In this document: positions 30,692-40,575 of the stretch, in pieces
Layout: each line of letters starts with the position of its first letter
Numbering within the stretch: position 1 is the first letter of the stretch
Source of the DNA: Hyphomicrobiales bacterium
GTDB lineage: Bacteria; Pseudomonadota; Alphaproteobacteria; Rhizobiales; Rhizobiaceae
Direction of reading: 5' to 3'
DNA: 64,000 bases
Assembly: GCA_900473685.1 (NCBI GenBank)
Contig: UCNE01000013.1
Coordinates: 124,001 to 188,000, forward strand
Position numbers and translations under genes: made by a program
The notes under the pieces: model-generated
Databases searched by the model: none
What the model was told of the DNA's origin: nothing
The model's input: only the letters and a program-made list of their open reading frames with translations

Positions 30692-32638
30692 ATGAAATCG
30701 GAGACGGCCTTGGCCATTTTTGAATCGGCAGCAATCGCGGCCACCGCTTCCAGGACCTACGGTCCGCAAATCGGTTTCGGCGCTCGCCATGCCAAGGTGC
30801 TTTCGATTGCAAGGCACCTCTCCCTGTCGTTGCTTCTGGCTATCGCCTTGATTTTCTGCGTCGAATGGATTGCCCGTAATTCCGTAACGGAATCGGCTTT
30901 GTTCTTCCTGGATCCGGCCCGTCCGGCCTGGACCACGGCCGGTGTTTTCTTCCTTCTCTTTCTGGCACTCGACGCCGCCTTCGCGCGCGAAAATTTCGGC
31001 GTCATCCTGATTGCGCCGCTGGCACTCATTCCCGCGCTGGTCAGCCGTCAGAAGCAGATCTTCCTGTCCGACCCGCTTTACCCGACGGATTTCCTGTTCG
31101 GGCGCCAGATCATGGAGCTGATGCCGGTGCTAGTGCGCGATCGTCCGTGGACAGCCGTTGGTATTGTCGTCGGCCTGGTTGTCGCGATTGTTGCGCTTGC
31201 CTGGCTTGTCCGTTTCGCCTGGCGCCGCTTTCCCGTGATGACCCGGCGCCAGCGTCTGGCGCGTTTCGCACTGGCTTTGCCGTTGCTCGGCGCGTTCTAC
31301 CAGATGATGGACTACAACAATTTCTCCTGGGCGCGTGACCGCCTGCAGGTAATCCCGATCATGTGGGACCAGACGGAAAACTACCGTCACAACGGCTTCA
31401 CCATGGCGTTTGCGCTCAACCTGCCGATGGCCAACGTCACGGCGCCGGCCGGCTACATGTCCGATGCCATCGACAAGATTCCGACCAAGCCGATGCCTGC
31501 GGGCACATCCCATCGCAGCAAGCCTGACGTCATCGTGCTGATGAGTGAATCCTTCTGGGATCCGACCCGTTTGCCCAACGTCAAGCTGTCGCCCGATCCG
31601 ATGCCGACGATCCGCGAAATGCAGTCCGGCAACGTCTTCTCGCCCGAGTTCGGCGGCATGACGGCCAATGTCGAATTCGAGGCCCTGACCGGCTTCTCGA
31701 ATGCCTTCCTGCCCTATGGCAGCATTCCGTATCAGCAGTATATCCGTAACCCGATCCCCTCGCTCGCCACCTTCTTCCGTGGCGAAGGCTATGTTTCGCG
31801 CGCCGTGCACCCGTTCCAAAAGTGGTTCTGGAACCGCAGCGCCGTCTACAAGGCTTTCGGCTTCGAGCAGTTCAAGTCGGAAGAGAACATGCCGGTGATG
31901 CAGAAGCGCGGCATCTTCGCCTCGGACGAATCGCTCACCAAGGAAATCATCCGCCAGGCCGACCAGCTGCGCGATCCGTTCTTCTTCTTCACGGTTACCT
32001 TGCAGGGCCATGGCCCCTATGAAGCCAACCGCTATGCCAAGAACACCATCAAGGTCGAAGGCAATCTTCCCGCAGCCGACAAGCAGGTTCTCGAAACCTA
32101 TGCCCAGGGCATCAAGGAAGCAGACGACAGCCTGAAGATGCTGATGGACTGGGCCAAGGAGCGCGACCGCGAAACCATCATCGTGCTGTTTGGCGATCAC
32201 CTGCCGCCGCTGAACACGGTCTATCCGAACACCGGCTTCATGAACGAGATCACGGCAGCACGCAAAGGCTCGCTCGAACAGATGAAGGCGCAGCACGAAA
32301 CGCCGCTTGTCGTCTGGTCGAACAAGACCGGCCCGGTCAAGGATATCGGCACGATCAGCCCGGCCTTCCTGTCCTACCAGATCCTCAAGCAGGGCGGTTT
32401 CGAGCATCCCTACTATACCGGCTTCCTCGGCAATATCTTCGACAAGTACCGCGTCATCGACCGTTACATGCTCGTCGACACCGCCGGCAAGGAGACGGCC
32501 GCCTGGAGCCGCCAGAAGACGATCGCGCCGATGATCCGCGACTATCGTTTCCTGCAGCACGACATGATGTTCGGCCAGCGCTTTGGCACCGAACGGTTCT
32601 TCGAAAGCCACGCCGATCTCTTTGCCGGCGCCATGTAA
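30692..32638 (+). CDS. LTA synthase family protein (membrane phosphoglycerol transferase/sulfatase fold)
   Basis: A 648-residue inner-membrane enzyme. About five N-terminal helices (residues 40-215) precede an extracytoplasmic alkaline-phosphatase/sulfatase domain (about 275-570). Metal and nucleophile motifs are visible as VLMSESFWD, GGMTANVEFEALTG and LFGDHLPPL. The family includes LtaS, E. coli OpgB and rhizobial cyclic-glucan phosphoglycerol transferases. A likely role is adding phosphoglycerol to periplasmic glucan. The start has no good Shine-Dalgarno, so a later start is possible. Confidence 0.88.
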   Translation: MKSETALAIFESAAIAATASRTYGPQIGFGARHAKVLSIARHLSLSLLLAIALIFCVEWIARNSVTESALFFLDPARPAWTTAGVFFLLFLALDAAFARENFGVILIAPLALIPALVSRQKQIFLSDPLYPTDFLFGRQIMELMPVLVRDRPWTAVGIVVGLVVAIVALAWLVRFAWRRFPVMTRRQRLARFALALPLLGAFYQMMDYNNFSWARDRLQVIPIMWDQTENYRHNGFTMAFALNLPMANVTAPAGYMSDAIDKIPTKPMPAGTSHRSKPDVIVLMSESFWDPTRLPNVKLSPDPMPTIREMQSGNVFSPEFGGMTANVEFEALTGFSNAFLPYGSIPYQQYIRNPIPSLATFFRGEGYVSRAVHPFQKWFWNRSAVYKAFGFEQFKSEENMPVMQKRGIFASDESLTKEIIRQADQLRDPFFFFTVTLQGHGPYEANRYAKNTIKVEGNLPAADKQVLETYAQGIKEADDSLKMLMDWAKERDRETIIVLFGDHLPPLNTVYPNTGFMNEITAARKGSLEQMKAQHETPLVVWSNKTGPVKDIGTISPAFLSYQILKQGGFEHPYYTGFLGNIFDKYRVIDRYMLVDTAGKETAAWSRQKTIAPMIRDYRFLQHDMMFGQRFGTERFFESHADLFAGAM

Positions 32639-32727
32639 AAAGAAGCGGGAATGCCGGGCTCCGGCGTTTCCGCAAATCGCCGGCTTAGGCTAGAACAGGG
32701 CAACGTTTTTTCTGACGGAGCCCGCCT

Positions 32728-33279
32728 ATGTCGCACCTTGATGAAATCTCCCACGTTCTTTTCGGCAAACCCAGCAGCGAACTCGGCGCTGTCGAGCGAC
32801 GAGTTCTTCATCGCGCCAAAGAGCGCAAGATCGTCTCTCAAGATACCAATGCCGCCTTCGTTGCCGGACAGGGTTTTGGTGACCGGATGGCCGACAGCAT
32901 TGCCCGCGTCGGCGGCTCCTGGGGTTTTATCATTGCCTTCCTGATCTTCCTCGGCGTCTGGGCCGTCGCCAATACCGTGCTGCTGACGCGCGACGCGTTC
33001 GATCCCTACCCCTTCATCTTCCTCAATCTTCTTCTGTCGATGATCGCCGCCATCCAGGCGCCGATCATCATGATGTCGCAGAACCGGCAAGCCATGAAGG
33101 ATCGCTTCGATGCCTCCAAGGACTACGAGGTCAATCTGAAATCGGAGGTGGAACTGATTTCGCTGCACAACAAGATCGACACTGTTCTGTTGCGCGAAAT
33201 CGCCGAACTGCGGGCCGATGTCAGCCGGCTGCAGGGACAACTCGCGCAATACAAAGATGCCGGGAACCCGCAAGCCTGA
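32728..33279 (+). CDS. DUF1003 domain-containing membrane protein
   Basis: A 183-residue protein with two transmembrane helices (about 65-85 and 98-118) within the DUF1003 core (DRMADSIARVGGSWGFIIAFLIFL, DPYPFIFLNLLLSMIAAIQAPIIMMSQNR, given here in pieces of the family pattern), then a C-terminal coiled coil. The family is widespread and uncharacterised. ACGGAG precedes the ATG at 32728. It lies 89 bases after the phosphoglycerol transferase gene on the same strand. Confidence 0.88.
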   Translation: MSHLDEISHVLFGKPSSELGAVERRVLHRAKERKIVSQDTNAAFVAGQGFGDRMADSIARVGGSWGFIIAFLIFLGVWAVANTVLLTRDAFDPYPFIFLNLLLSMIAAIQAPIIMMSQNRQAMKDRFDASKDYEVNLKSEVELISLHNKIDTVLLREIAELRADVSRLQGQLAQYKDAGNPQA

Positions 33280-33488
33280 GTGAATTTGTACCATTCCCGG
33301 GCACATGGCACATCCGCTAATTCAACCGACCAAAAATGGCACAACTTAAAATGGCCAAAATACGGCTTTTAAACGCGAAAATCTAAAAATCGCTTTATTA
33401 GCGTAGAGAAAAATTAAGGAATGAAGCACACGATATAGGTGTAACAGGATCGATATATCGGCCAGATACAAACCTGGGAGTGTGTTAG

Positions 33489-33911
33489 ATGTCTCTCATA
33501 TCGCGGTTGCGCGGTAACACTGACGGTGCGGCGGCATTGGAATTTGCGATCATTGCGCCCCTGTTTTTCCTGACGATTTTCACCATGATCGGCTACGGCA
33601 TCTATCTGAGCGCCACCCATGCGATCCAGCAGATTGCCGCCGACGCGGCGCGTACCGCTGTTGCCGGACTGTCCTCGGCCGAACGGAAAAGTCTCGCCAG
33701 CTCGTTCATCCAGTCATCGACACTGGATTATGCCTTCATCAACAAGGCAAAGCTTTCGGTCGACGTCCAGGACGACGTCAAGAACCTCAATCAATTCACC
33801 GTCACCATTGTCTACGATTCGAGCGATTTGCCGATCTGGAAGCTGTTTTCCTTCGCGCTGCCCGATGAAGAGATCAAACGTTACGCAACCATCAGGCTGG
33901 GAGGTATTTGA
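33489..33911 (+). CDS. TadE-like pilus assembly protein
   Basis: A 140-residue pseudopilin-like protein. It has a short basic N-terminus, then the TadE motif DGAAALEFAIIAPLFFLTIF (residues 12-31) with the conserved Glu18 after the processing site, and a single membrane helix. CTGGGAG precedes the ATG. It is followed 1 base later by a TadG-like gene. No tad ATPase, secretin, prepilin peptidase or pilin gene lies in the window, so it is an orphan pair or serves a distant tad locus. Confidence 0.88.
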   Translation: MSLISRLRGNTDGAAALEFAIIAPLFFLTIFTMIGYGIYLSATHAIQQIAADAARTAVAGLSSAERKSLASSFIQSSTLDYAFINKAKLSVDVQDDVKNLNQFTVTIVYDSSDLPIWKLFSFALPDEEIKRYATIRLGGI

Positions 33912-33912
33912 T

Positions 33913-35646
33913 ATGATCCGCGAAGCGCTGAAACGCCGCAATTTTCTGACCAATACCTCGGGCAATATCGGCCTGTCCGCAGCCCTTGTCCTGCCCCTCG
34001 TCGTCATGTCAGTCGGGTTGGGCGTCGATTACGGCTATCTGACGCTGCAGAAGCAGGAATTGCAGGGCGTCGCCGACCTGACGGCCATCGTCGCAGCCTC
34101 CGACCTGCCCAATGCCGAAAGCAGCGCGCGCGATCACTTCAAGACCAACGGTCTTACTCTCGCTGTCGCGACAAAAGATGGATTGATGACCCCCGACGGA
34201 AAGATCATTCCGAAGGATATCGTCGCCATCAAGAACGGCATCGCCACGATCGTCAAGGGGCGCTATGTCCCTGACCCGGCGCTCCCGACCGGTCAGCGCT
34301 TCATCCCCAATGCCACGCCGGCGGATGCAGCCCAGGTTTCGATCGAGAAGGAAGGCACGCTCCATCTCGCTGCCATATTCAGTGCCCCGCCGACGATGAG
34401 CGCGGTCGGCACCGCCGCCAGCACCAAGCTCGCGTCCTTCTCGGTCGGCTCACGGCTGGCAAGCCTCAATGACGGCATTCTCAATCAGCTGCTGGGCAAG
34501 ATGCTTGGCACGACGATTTCCCTGAAGCTGATGGATTACCAGGCGCTTGTGGCTGCTGATGTCAACGTCCAGCCCTTCCTCAAGAGCGTCTCCACCCGTC
34601 TGAACCTGACCGCGGCAAGCTACGAAGACGTGCTGAAGGCCAACCTGACCATGCCGCAGCTGCTTGCCTCCATGCAGGCCGTTCAAGGCATCTCCGCCAC
34701 GGCAAATACTGCGCTCAAGGCGCTCGAAACCGCGACCAAGCTCAACAAGAAAACCTTCACTCTGTCGCAGATCCTCAACATCGATCCGAAAAAGGGATTG
34801 AGTGTCGATGCCGGATCGAACTGGGCCATGAAGATCAGCGCCCTCGACATCGTTTCGGCAGCAGCCGCGTTGGCCAATGGCGCCAACCAGATATCGCTGG
34901 CTGCCGTGGCCGGCCTGCCCGGCATTGCGTCGGCCAGCGTCACCCTCGCCATTGGCGAGCCGCCGGTCAGCACGCCCGCGCACCGGCTCGGTGCTCCCGG
35001 TTCGGCCGTACGCACGGCACAAACGCGGCTTGCCATCGAGGTCAACATCGATGGCCTGTCTTTGCTGGCCGGCTTGAAGATCAAGCTGCCGATCTATGTC
35101 GAAGTTGCCTACGCCGAAGCCAAGCTTGCCGATATCCGCTGCTATGGTGGTTCAAACACCAATGCCAGCGTCTCGATCGATACCGTTCCGGGCGTCGCGG
35201 AAGTTGCGATCGGCACGGTGAACCCGGCTGTCCTGTCAGATTTCAGCAGCGATGCCAGGGTCGAAAAAGCCAGAATCCTCGATTCGCTGCTGGTCAGGAT
35301 CGACGGCATTGCCCATGTCGAAGCCAAGAACCTGACACCGCAGCGACTGACATTCAGCCCGTCCGAGGTCGCGGCAAACTCCATCAAGACCGTTTCGACC
35401 AAGGACATCCTGACTTCGGCAACCCAGACGCTGCTCAACAACCTGGATGTCGATATCCAGGTTCTGTTCCTGACGCTTGGCAGCCCCAAGCTCGTTCAGG
35501 CGGCACTGGCCCAGACATTGGGCGCGGTTACCCCGGCGGTCGACACACTGATCTACAATCTGCTTCTGGCGGTTGGTGTCCGGGTCGGTGAAGCCGATGT
35601 TCGCGTCACTGGCGTCAACTGCCTGCAGCCGGTCCTCGTTCAATAA
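33913..35646 (+). CDS. TadG-like pilus assembly protein
   Basis: A 577-residue protein with an N-terminal TadG/Flp segment (NTSGNIGLSAALVLPLVVMSVG, shown as the region at residues 13-34) that forms one membrane helix. The long extracytoplasmic region is rich in Ala, Thr, Val and Leu with only two clear cysteines (YGGSN-flanking RCYG and VNCLQ). GGGAGG precedes the ATG at 33913. It is tightly linked to the TadE-like gene. The absence of an obvious von Willebrand domain differs from many TadG proteins. Confidence 0.85.
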   Translation: MIREALKRRNFLTNTSGNIGLSAALVLPLVVMSVGLGVDYGYLTLQKQELQGVADLTAIVAASDLPNAESSARDHFKTNGLTLAVATKDGLMTPDGKIIPKDIVAIKNGIATIVKGRYVPDPALPTGQRFIPNATPADAAQVSIEKEGTLHLAAIFSAPPTMSAVGTAASTKLASFSVGSRLASLNDGILNQLLGKMLGTTISLKLMDYQALVAADVNVQPFLKSVSTRLNLTAASYEDVLKANLTMPQLLASMQAVQGISATANTALKALETATKLNKKTFTLSQILNIDPKKGLSVDAGSNWAMKISALDIVSAAAALANGANQISLAAVAGLPGIASASVTLAIGEPPVSTPAHRLGAPGSAVRTAQTRLAIEVNIDGLSLLAGLKIKLPIYVEVAYAEAKLADIRCYGGSNTNASVSIDTVPGVAEVAIGTVNPAVLSDFSSDARVEKARILDSLLVRIDGIAHVEAKNLTPQRLTFSPSEVAANSIKTVSTKDILTSATQTLLNNLDVDIQVLFLTLGSPKLVQAALAQTLGAVTPAVDTLIYNLLLAVGVRVGEADVRVTGVNCLQPVLVQ

Positions 35647-35673
35647 ACCTTATAATCTTCTTTTTCCTCCTTG

Positions 35674-35711
35674 GACCGGACGGCAATAATTGCCATCCGG
35701 TCTTTTTTTTC
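35674..35711 (+). terminator. Rho-independent terminator after the TadG-like gene
   Basis: GACCGGACGGCA/TGCCATCCGGTC stem (one mismatch) with a five-base loop followed by eight T. It ends the TadE-TadG transcript. Confidence 0.9.
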
Positions 35712-35864
35712 GAATAGACTGCCGCCCGGAACCGTCCTGTTATTTGCACGCTTTGGTGAAACAATTGATGGACTTAAACTGTTTTGCAAGTGACATGCCT
35801 TAACAATGGGACCACAGCCGATTCCCGGCTCGATATCGTACCCGTATGGACTCTCGCCAAAAAC

Positions 35865-36785
35865 ATGACCGGCACACAGTCATCAGCGATGGACAGCACT
35901 GAAGTCAGCGTCTCAACCGAGGTTGACCGGCTTGCGGCGGACCCTGCTCTCTTGCCGATCCTGCAGAAGAGCGCACAGCATATGATCGAACTCTACGATC
36001 ACTTTCCGCGCATTGCCCGCCTGGTTGCCGCCCAGCAGAAATGGCTGCTCACCCAGGCGGCCTACGCGCTGCACCTGCAGCGCGACCCGGCCGATCCGCT
36101 CTCCGGCATAACGGCGGCAAGACTTCTCGAGGTCATCGCCCCGACAAGCCTTGCAAGCCGCAACACTGCGACCGCATTTCTGGCGGAGTTGCGGGCCTAC
36201 AAGCTCGTCCGCGACGTCGCGGGATCGCCGAGCAAGCGCAGCCGTCCGCTGGAGCCGACCGAAACCAGCCACGAGGCCATGGCGCTGTGGTTCCGGGGCC
36301 AGATGCGCAGTCTTGACCTCATCGACAAGAGCGACCGGGTTCAACGGCTGGAGGAAAATCCGGATATCTTCCACCGTGCCCAGCCGCTCGCCGCCAAACG
36401 GCTGATCGACGACAAGGCATGGCGCGAACCGCCCGTCAGCATCTCCTGCTTCGTCTGGACCGAATATGGCGGGCTGATCCTCGATGATTTCATCTCGCGG
36501 GTAGCCAATGCCAAGCCGGAGGATGGCCTTCACTGGGTTGAAGACCTGCGCTTTTCAGAACTCTCAACCCACTACTCGCTGTCGCGCACGCATGTCCGCC
36601 GTCTCTTTGCGCGGGCCGAAGAACAGGGCTGGCTGGGCTGGCACGATCGCAACGGTAGCCGCAACCGGATCTGGGTGACGGCGGCGTTTGTCGACGACTA
36701 CAAACGCTGGCAGTCCGTCAAGCTTTGCGCGCTCCGGTGGGCCTATGACGAAGCTGCGCGGTCGTTCGGAACGGGCTCCTTGTAA
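35865..36785 (+). CDS. Hypothetical protein with C-terminal helix-turn-helix
   Basis: A soluble protein of about 306 residues. The C-terminal third has a MarR/GntR-like winged-helix pattern (LRFSELSTHYSLSRTHVRRLFARAEEQGWLGW, residues about 227-258). A less clear helical region at about 75-130 (ARLLEVIAPTSLASRNTATAFLAEL) also resembles a helix-turn-helix. It could be a DNA-binding protein, but I cannot name its family. The start is uncertain (35784, 35865 or 35889), with no clear Shine-Dalgarno. It stands alone between two terminator-bounded regions. Confidence 0.72.
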   Translation: MTGTQSSAMDSTEVSVSTEVDRLAADPALLPILQKSAQHMIELYDHFPRIARLVAAQQKWLLTQAAYALHLQRDPADPLSGITAARLLEVIAPTSLASRNTATAFLAELRAYKLVRDVAGSPSKRSRPLEPTETSHEAMALWFRGQMRSLDLIDKSDRVQRLEENPDIFHRAQPLAAKRLIDDKAWREPPVSISCFVWTEYGGLILDDFISRVANAKPEDGLHWVEDLRFSELSTHYSLSRTHVRRLFARAEEQGWLGWHDRNGSRNRIWVTAAFVDDYKRWQSVKLCALRWAYDEAARSFGTGSL

Positions 36786-36810
36786 GGAGGTAGCCCGCTC
36801 CCCGGAACCA

Positions 36811-37209
36811 TCAGCCGCTTGACTGTGCAAATTGCGGCAGACCATCATTGATCTCGTAGAAATCGCCCTTGTCGGCGCAGAAGATGTGGACGCCGAAGGA
36901 CAGGCCGGTCGGGGCATCGAAAACCCCGGCCATGATCGATGTATAATCGAGACCATCCATCTTCCAAAACAGCGCTGAACCACAGGTCCTGCAGAACCCG
37001 CGGCGCGCCTGCGGACTTGACCGGTACCAGGTGACATTGTCCGCCCCTTCAACATCAAGCTCGCTGTCGAGAACATTGGTCGCGGCATAATAGAGCCCGG
37101 TCTGCTTGCGGCATTGGGAGCAATGGCAGGCGATCACCTCGCGCAGCCGCCCGCGTGTCCGGAAGCGGATCGCGCCGCAATTGCACGATCCATTATTTTC
37201 GAGCGCCAT
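36811..37209 (-). CDS. GFA family zinc-binding protein
   Basis: A 132-residue protein of the glutathione-dependent formaldehyde-activating fold. The zinc-binding cysteines are present: CNC near residue 9, CHCSQC near 28 and CRTCGS near 73. Most members outside Paracoccus Gfa have no proven formaldehyde role, so the function stays general. AGGGGGACG precedes the ATG at 37209. It is convergent with the preceding gene. Confidence 0.9.
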   Translation of the reverse strand: MALENNGSCNCGAIRFRTRGRLREVIACHCSQCRKQTGLYYAATNVLDSELDVEGADNVTWYRSSPQARRGFCRTCGSALFWKMDGLDYTSIMAGVFDAPTGLSFGVHIFCADKGDFYEINDGLPQFAQSSG

Positions 37210-37253
37210 GTTCGTCCCCCTGAATTGAAAATCCTGTCCATGATGCAGACAGC

Positions 37254-37287
37254 AAAAAGCCGGGCCAGCTTCGTCAGCTGGCCCGGC
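37254..37287 (-). terminator. Rho-independent terminator after DAHP synthase
   Basis: On the minus strand GCCGGGCCAGCT/AGCTGGCCCGGC (12 bp, five-base loop) is followed by five T. It lies about 45 bases after the DAHP synthase stop codon. Confidence 0.92.
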
Positions 37288-37331
37288 CCTGTCAAATTCA
37301 ATGCGTTCAAGGTTTTGATCAGCAGCGCTGA

Positions 37332-38705
37332 TCAGCCGTTCACGACCATCCGCTTTTCGTCGCGGCCACCCTTCATGCGCTCGGCAAGAAGGAAGGCCAG
37401 TTCCAGCGCCTGGTCGGCGTTAAGACGCGGGTCGCAATGGGTGTGGTAGCGATCGGCGAGATCGGCGCCCGACAGTGCACGCGCACCACCGGTGCATTCG
37501 GTCACGTCATTACCGGTCATCTCGATATGGATGCCGCCCGGATGCGTTCCCTCGGCGCGGTGGATCTGGAAGAAGCTTTCGACTTCCGACAGGATCCGCT
37601 CGAACGGACGGGTCTTGTAGTTGTTGAGCGTGATCGTGTTGCCGTGCATCGGATCGCAGGACCAGACGACCTTGCGGCCTTCCTTCTCGACCGCACGGAT
37701 GAGGCGCGGCAGATTTTCGGCAACCTTGTCATGGCCGAAGCGGCAGATCAGCGTCAGGCGGCCGGCTTCATTCTGCGGGTTGAGCAGGTCGATCAGTTCG
37801 ATCAGGCCGTCAGCCGTCAGCGACGGACCACACTTGAGACCAAGCGGGTTCTTGATGCCACGGCAATATTCGATATGCGCATGGTCGGCCTGGCGTGTGC
37901 GGTCGCCGATCCAGATCATGTGGCCGGACGTGGCATACCAGTCGCCCGACGTCGAATCGACGCGGGTCAGCGCCTGTTCGTAGCCGAGCAGCAGTGCCTC
38001 GTGGCTGGTGAAGAAATCGGTTTCGCGCAGGTTCGGATTGGTTTCCGGCGTGATGCCGATCGCCTTCATGAAATCCATGGTTTCGGAAATCCGGTCGGCG
38101 AGCTTGCGGTAACGCTCGGCCTGCGGGCTTTCCTTGATGAAACCGAGCATCCACTGGTGCACGTTATCGAGGTTGGCATAGCCGCCCATCGCGAAAGCGC
38201 GCAGGAGGTTCAGCGTCGCAGCCGACTGGCGGTACGCCATGATCTGGCGTTCCGGGTCCGGAATGCGGGCCTTCTCGGTGAATTCGATACCGTTGATGAT
38301 GTCGCCGCGATAGCTCGGCAGCTCGATGTCACCCTGCTTCTCGATGTTGGAGGAGCGCGGCTTGGCGAACTGGCCGGCAATACGGCCGACCTTGACGACC
38401 GGCTGCTGGGCACCGAACGTCAGGACAACGGCCATCTGCAGGAACGCGCGGAAGAAGTCGCGGATGGTGTCCGCGCCATGTTCGGCAAAGCTCTCGGCAC
38501 AATCGCCACCCTGCAAGAGGAAACCCTTGCCTTCCGAAACATTGGCAAGCTGGCTCTTCAGACGGCGAGCCTCACCTGCAAAAACCAGCGGCGGATAGGT
38601 CGCGAGCTGCGCTTCGGCGGCCGCGAGCGCTGCCATATCCGGAAAATCCGGCACCTGCTGGATGGGCTTCTGCCGCCAGCTGTTCGGGGTCCAATTCTGT
38701 ACCAT
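37332..38705 (-). CDS. 3-deoxy-7-phosphoheptulonate synthase, class II
   Basis: First enzyme of the shikimate pathway, condensing PEP and erythrose 4-phosphate. It has 457 residues, the usual class II (plant-like) length. Conserved segments include [36 protein letters not shown] and GGIHIEMTG. The ATG at 38705 is preferred over a GTG nine bases earlier because AGGTGATCG sits before it. Class II enzymes are the norm in rhizobia. Monocistronic with its own terminator. Confidence 0.95.
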   Translation of the reverse strand: MVQNWTPNSWRQKPIQQVPDFPDMAALAAAEAQLATYPPLVFAGEARRLKSQLANVSEGKGFLLQGGDCAESFAEHGADTIRDFFRAFLQMAVVLTFGAQQPVVKVGRIAGQFAKPRSSNIEKQGDIELPSYRGDIINGIEFTEKARIPDPERQIMAYRQSAATLNLLRAFAMGGYANLDNVHQWMLGFIKESPQAERYRKLADRISETMDFMKAIGITPETNPNLRETDFFTSHEALLLGYEQALTRVDSTSGDWYATSGHMIWIGDRTRQADHAHIEYCRGIKNPLGLKCGPSLTADGLIELIDLLNPQNEAGRLTLICRFGHDKVAENLPRLIRAVEKEGRKVVWSCDPMHGNTITLNNYKTRPFERILSEVESFFQIHRAEGTHPGGIHIEMTGNDVTECTGGARALSGADLADRYHTHCDPRLNADQALELAFLLAERMKGGRDEKRMVVNG

Positions 38706-38980
38706 GTCGATCACCTGTTCTCTTGCGCAAGGTCCGCCGCAGCAGCAGTCGCATCACCGGATCACATCCGGACGATGCCGCCTGAAACCGGTTTTGAACC
38801 GTGTATCAACGGCACAATTCCTGCACCGCAGCCTTCCCTCTCGGGAAAACGGCGATTTCGCGGATGCGGGCTTATAAACGTTAACATGGGGATTGCAAAG
38901 CCATTGTGCCAGCAAAGTGCGCCCAGCGTAGACGCACCCTACCCTTTGCCACCGTGCCTGCGGCCCAATAGCCTGTGCGC

Positions 38981-40372
38981 TTATCCGATCCGCTCGCCGT
39001 TTTTGATGCGGTAGCTCGGATTGTACATCGTCACCAGCTCTTCCGACGCCGTCGGATGCACCGCCATCGTCCGGTCGAAATCATCCTTGGTACAGCCGGA
39101 TTTCAGCGTAATACCAAGCAATTGCGCCATTTCGCCGGCCTCGTGACCGAGGATATGAGCGCCCAGCACCTTGCGGTCGCTGGCATTGACGATCAGCTTC
39201 ATGATCGTCTTTTCGGCCCGCCCCGAAAGCGTTGCCTTCATGGGGCGGAATTCGGCCCGGTAGATTTCCAGATCATCGAACTTTTTGGCGGCTTCCTCTT
39301 CCGACAGCCCAACCGTGCCGATTTCCGGCTGGGAAAAGACCGCCGTGGCGATCAGGTCGTGATCCGGGGATGTAGGGTTGCCCTTGTATTCCGTCTCGAT
39401 GAAGCACATCGCCTCGTGGATGGCGACGGGCGTCAGTTGCACCCGGTCGGTCACATCACCGAGCGCATAGACGCCCGCAGCACTGGTGCGCGAAAAAGCG
39501 TCGATGATGATCGCTCCACGCTCGTTGACCGCCACACCGGCCGCCTCCAGGCCAAGCCCGTTGGTGTTCGGCACGCGGCCGAGCGCCAGCATCACCTGAT
39601 CGGCGGTCAGGGCGCCATGTTTCTTCGTTTCCACCGCCAGCCTGCCATCGGCATTTTTGCTGACGGACTGGATCAGGTCCTCGCACAGGATGCGGATACC
39701 CTTCTGCTCCATCGCGGCATGCAGCCCGCGGCGCATGTCCTGGTCGAAGCGCGACAGGATTTCCTTGCCGCGATAGATCAGCGTCGTCTCGACGCCCAGA
39801 CCATGGAAGATATTGGCAAATTCAACCGCGATATAGCCGCCGCCGGCAATCACGATCGATTTCGGCAGTTCCGGCAGATCGAAGGCTTCGTTCGAGCTGA
39901 TGCAAAGCTCATGGCCCGGCAGCGCATCATGCGGCGTCGGATGGCCACCGACGGCGATGACGATCCGCTCGGCCGTGACGGTCCTGCCGCTGGTCTTCAG
40001 CTTGATCGTGTTTGGCCCGGTCAGCTCGGCGCGTTCATGCAGGATTTCCGCGCCGGCATTGGCCAGGCCCTTCTGATAGAGCCCCTCCAGCCGGGTGATT
40101 TCCCTGTCCTTGGCCGCGACCAGCTTCTTCCAGTCGAACGTGCTTTCGCCGACGCTCCATCCAAATCCGGCCGCATCCTCGAAATGCTCGGCAAACTGCG
40201 ACGCATATACGTAGAGCTTCTTGGGAACGCAGCCGCGGATCACGCAGGTGCCGCCGTAGCGGAATTCTTCGGCAATCGCCACCTTCTTGCCCATGGCCGC
40301 GGCCAGCCGGCCGCTGCGCACGCCGCCGGAACCGCCGCCAATAACGAAGAGGTCATAATCGAAAGAAGCCAT
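38981..40372 (-). CDS. gor: Glutathione-disulfide reductase
   Basis: FAD- and NADPH-dependent cytoplasmic enzyme of 463 residues that recycles glutathione. The FAD loop GGGSGG is at residues 12-17, the redox cysteines are C43 and C48 (GGTCVIRGCVP), the NADPH loop is AGGGYIAVEF, and the catalytic base motif is HPTASEE near the C-terminus. The ATG at 40372 is preceded by GGGAG. It lies 275 bases upstream of the DAHP synthase start on the same strand. Confidence 0.95.
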   Translation of the reverse strand: MASFDYDLFVIGGGSGGVRSGRLAAAMGKKVAIAEEFRYGGTCVIRGCVPKKLYVYASQFAEHFEDAAGFGWSVGESTFDWKKLVAAKDREITRLEGLYQKGLANAGAEILHERAELTGPNTIKLKTSGRTVTAERIVIAVGGHPTPHDALPGHELCISSNEAFDLPELPKSIVIAGGGYIAVEFANIFHGLGVETTLIYRGKEILSRFDQDMRRGLHAAMEQKGIRILCEDLIQSVSKNADGRLAVETKKHGALTADQVMLALGRVPNTNGLGLEAAGVAVNERGAIIIDAFSRTSAAGVYALGDVTDRVQLTPVAIHEAMCFIETEYKGNPTSPDHDLIATAVFSQPEIGTVGLSEEEAAKKFDDLEIYRAEFRPMKATLSGRAEKTIMKLIVNASDRKVLGAHILGHEAGEMAQLLGITLKSGCTKDDFDRTMAVHPTASEELVTMYNPSYRIKNGERIG

Positions 40373-40504
40373 GATGAAATACTCCCGGCAGGGTCATATG
40401 CGAAAGAAGGCAGGGCCGGGGCAAGGCTGCCGTCGCGAAGGACAAAACGCGCCTCACCGGCGATTCCGCCGTGTGATGGTGATATAGGGTGGCAGGATAC
40501 AAAA

Positions 40505-40530
40505 TGAAAAGCCCGGAATGATCCGGGCTT
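40505..40530 (-). terminator. Terminator after the DUF2059 gene
   Basis: On the minus strand AAGCCCGGA/TCCGGGCTT with a four-base loop is followed by a T-rich stretch (TTTTCATTTT). It lies 46 bases after the DUF2059 stop and just upstream of gor. Confidence 0.8.
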
Positions 40531-40575
40531 AAGCAATTCGGTGTGAAGGTGCTGCCAGGAACCGGCAGCCGCTGC

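Noticed and set aside
37437..40507. Two long plus-strand frames opposite DAHP synthase and glutathione reductase
   Set aside because: Both opposite genes are clear full-length enzymes; the plus frames are shadows.
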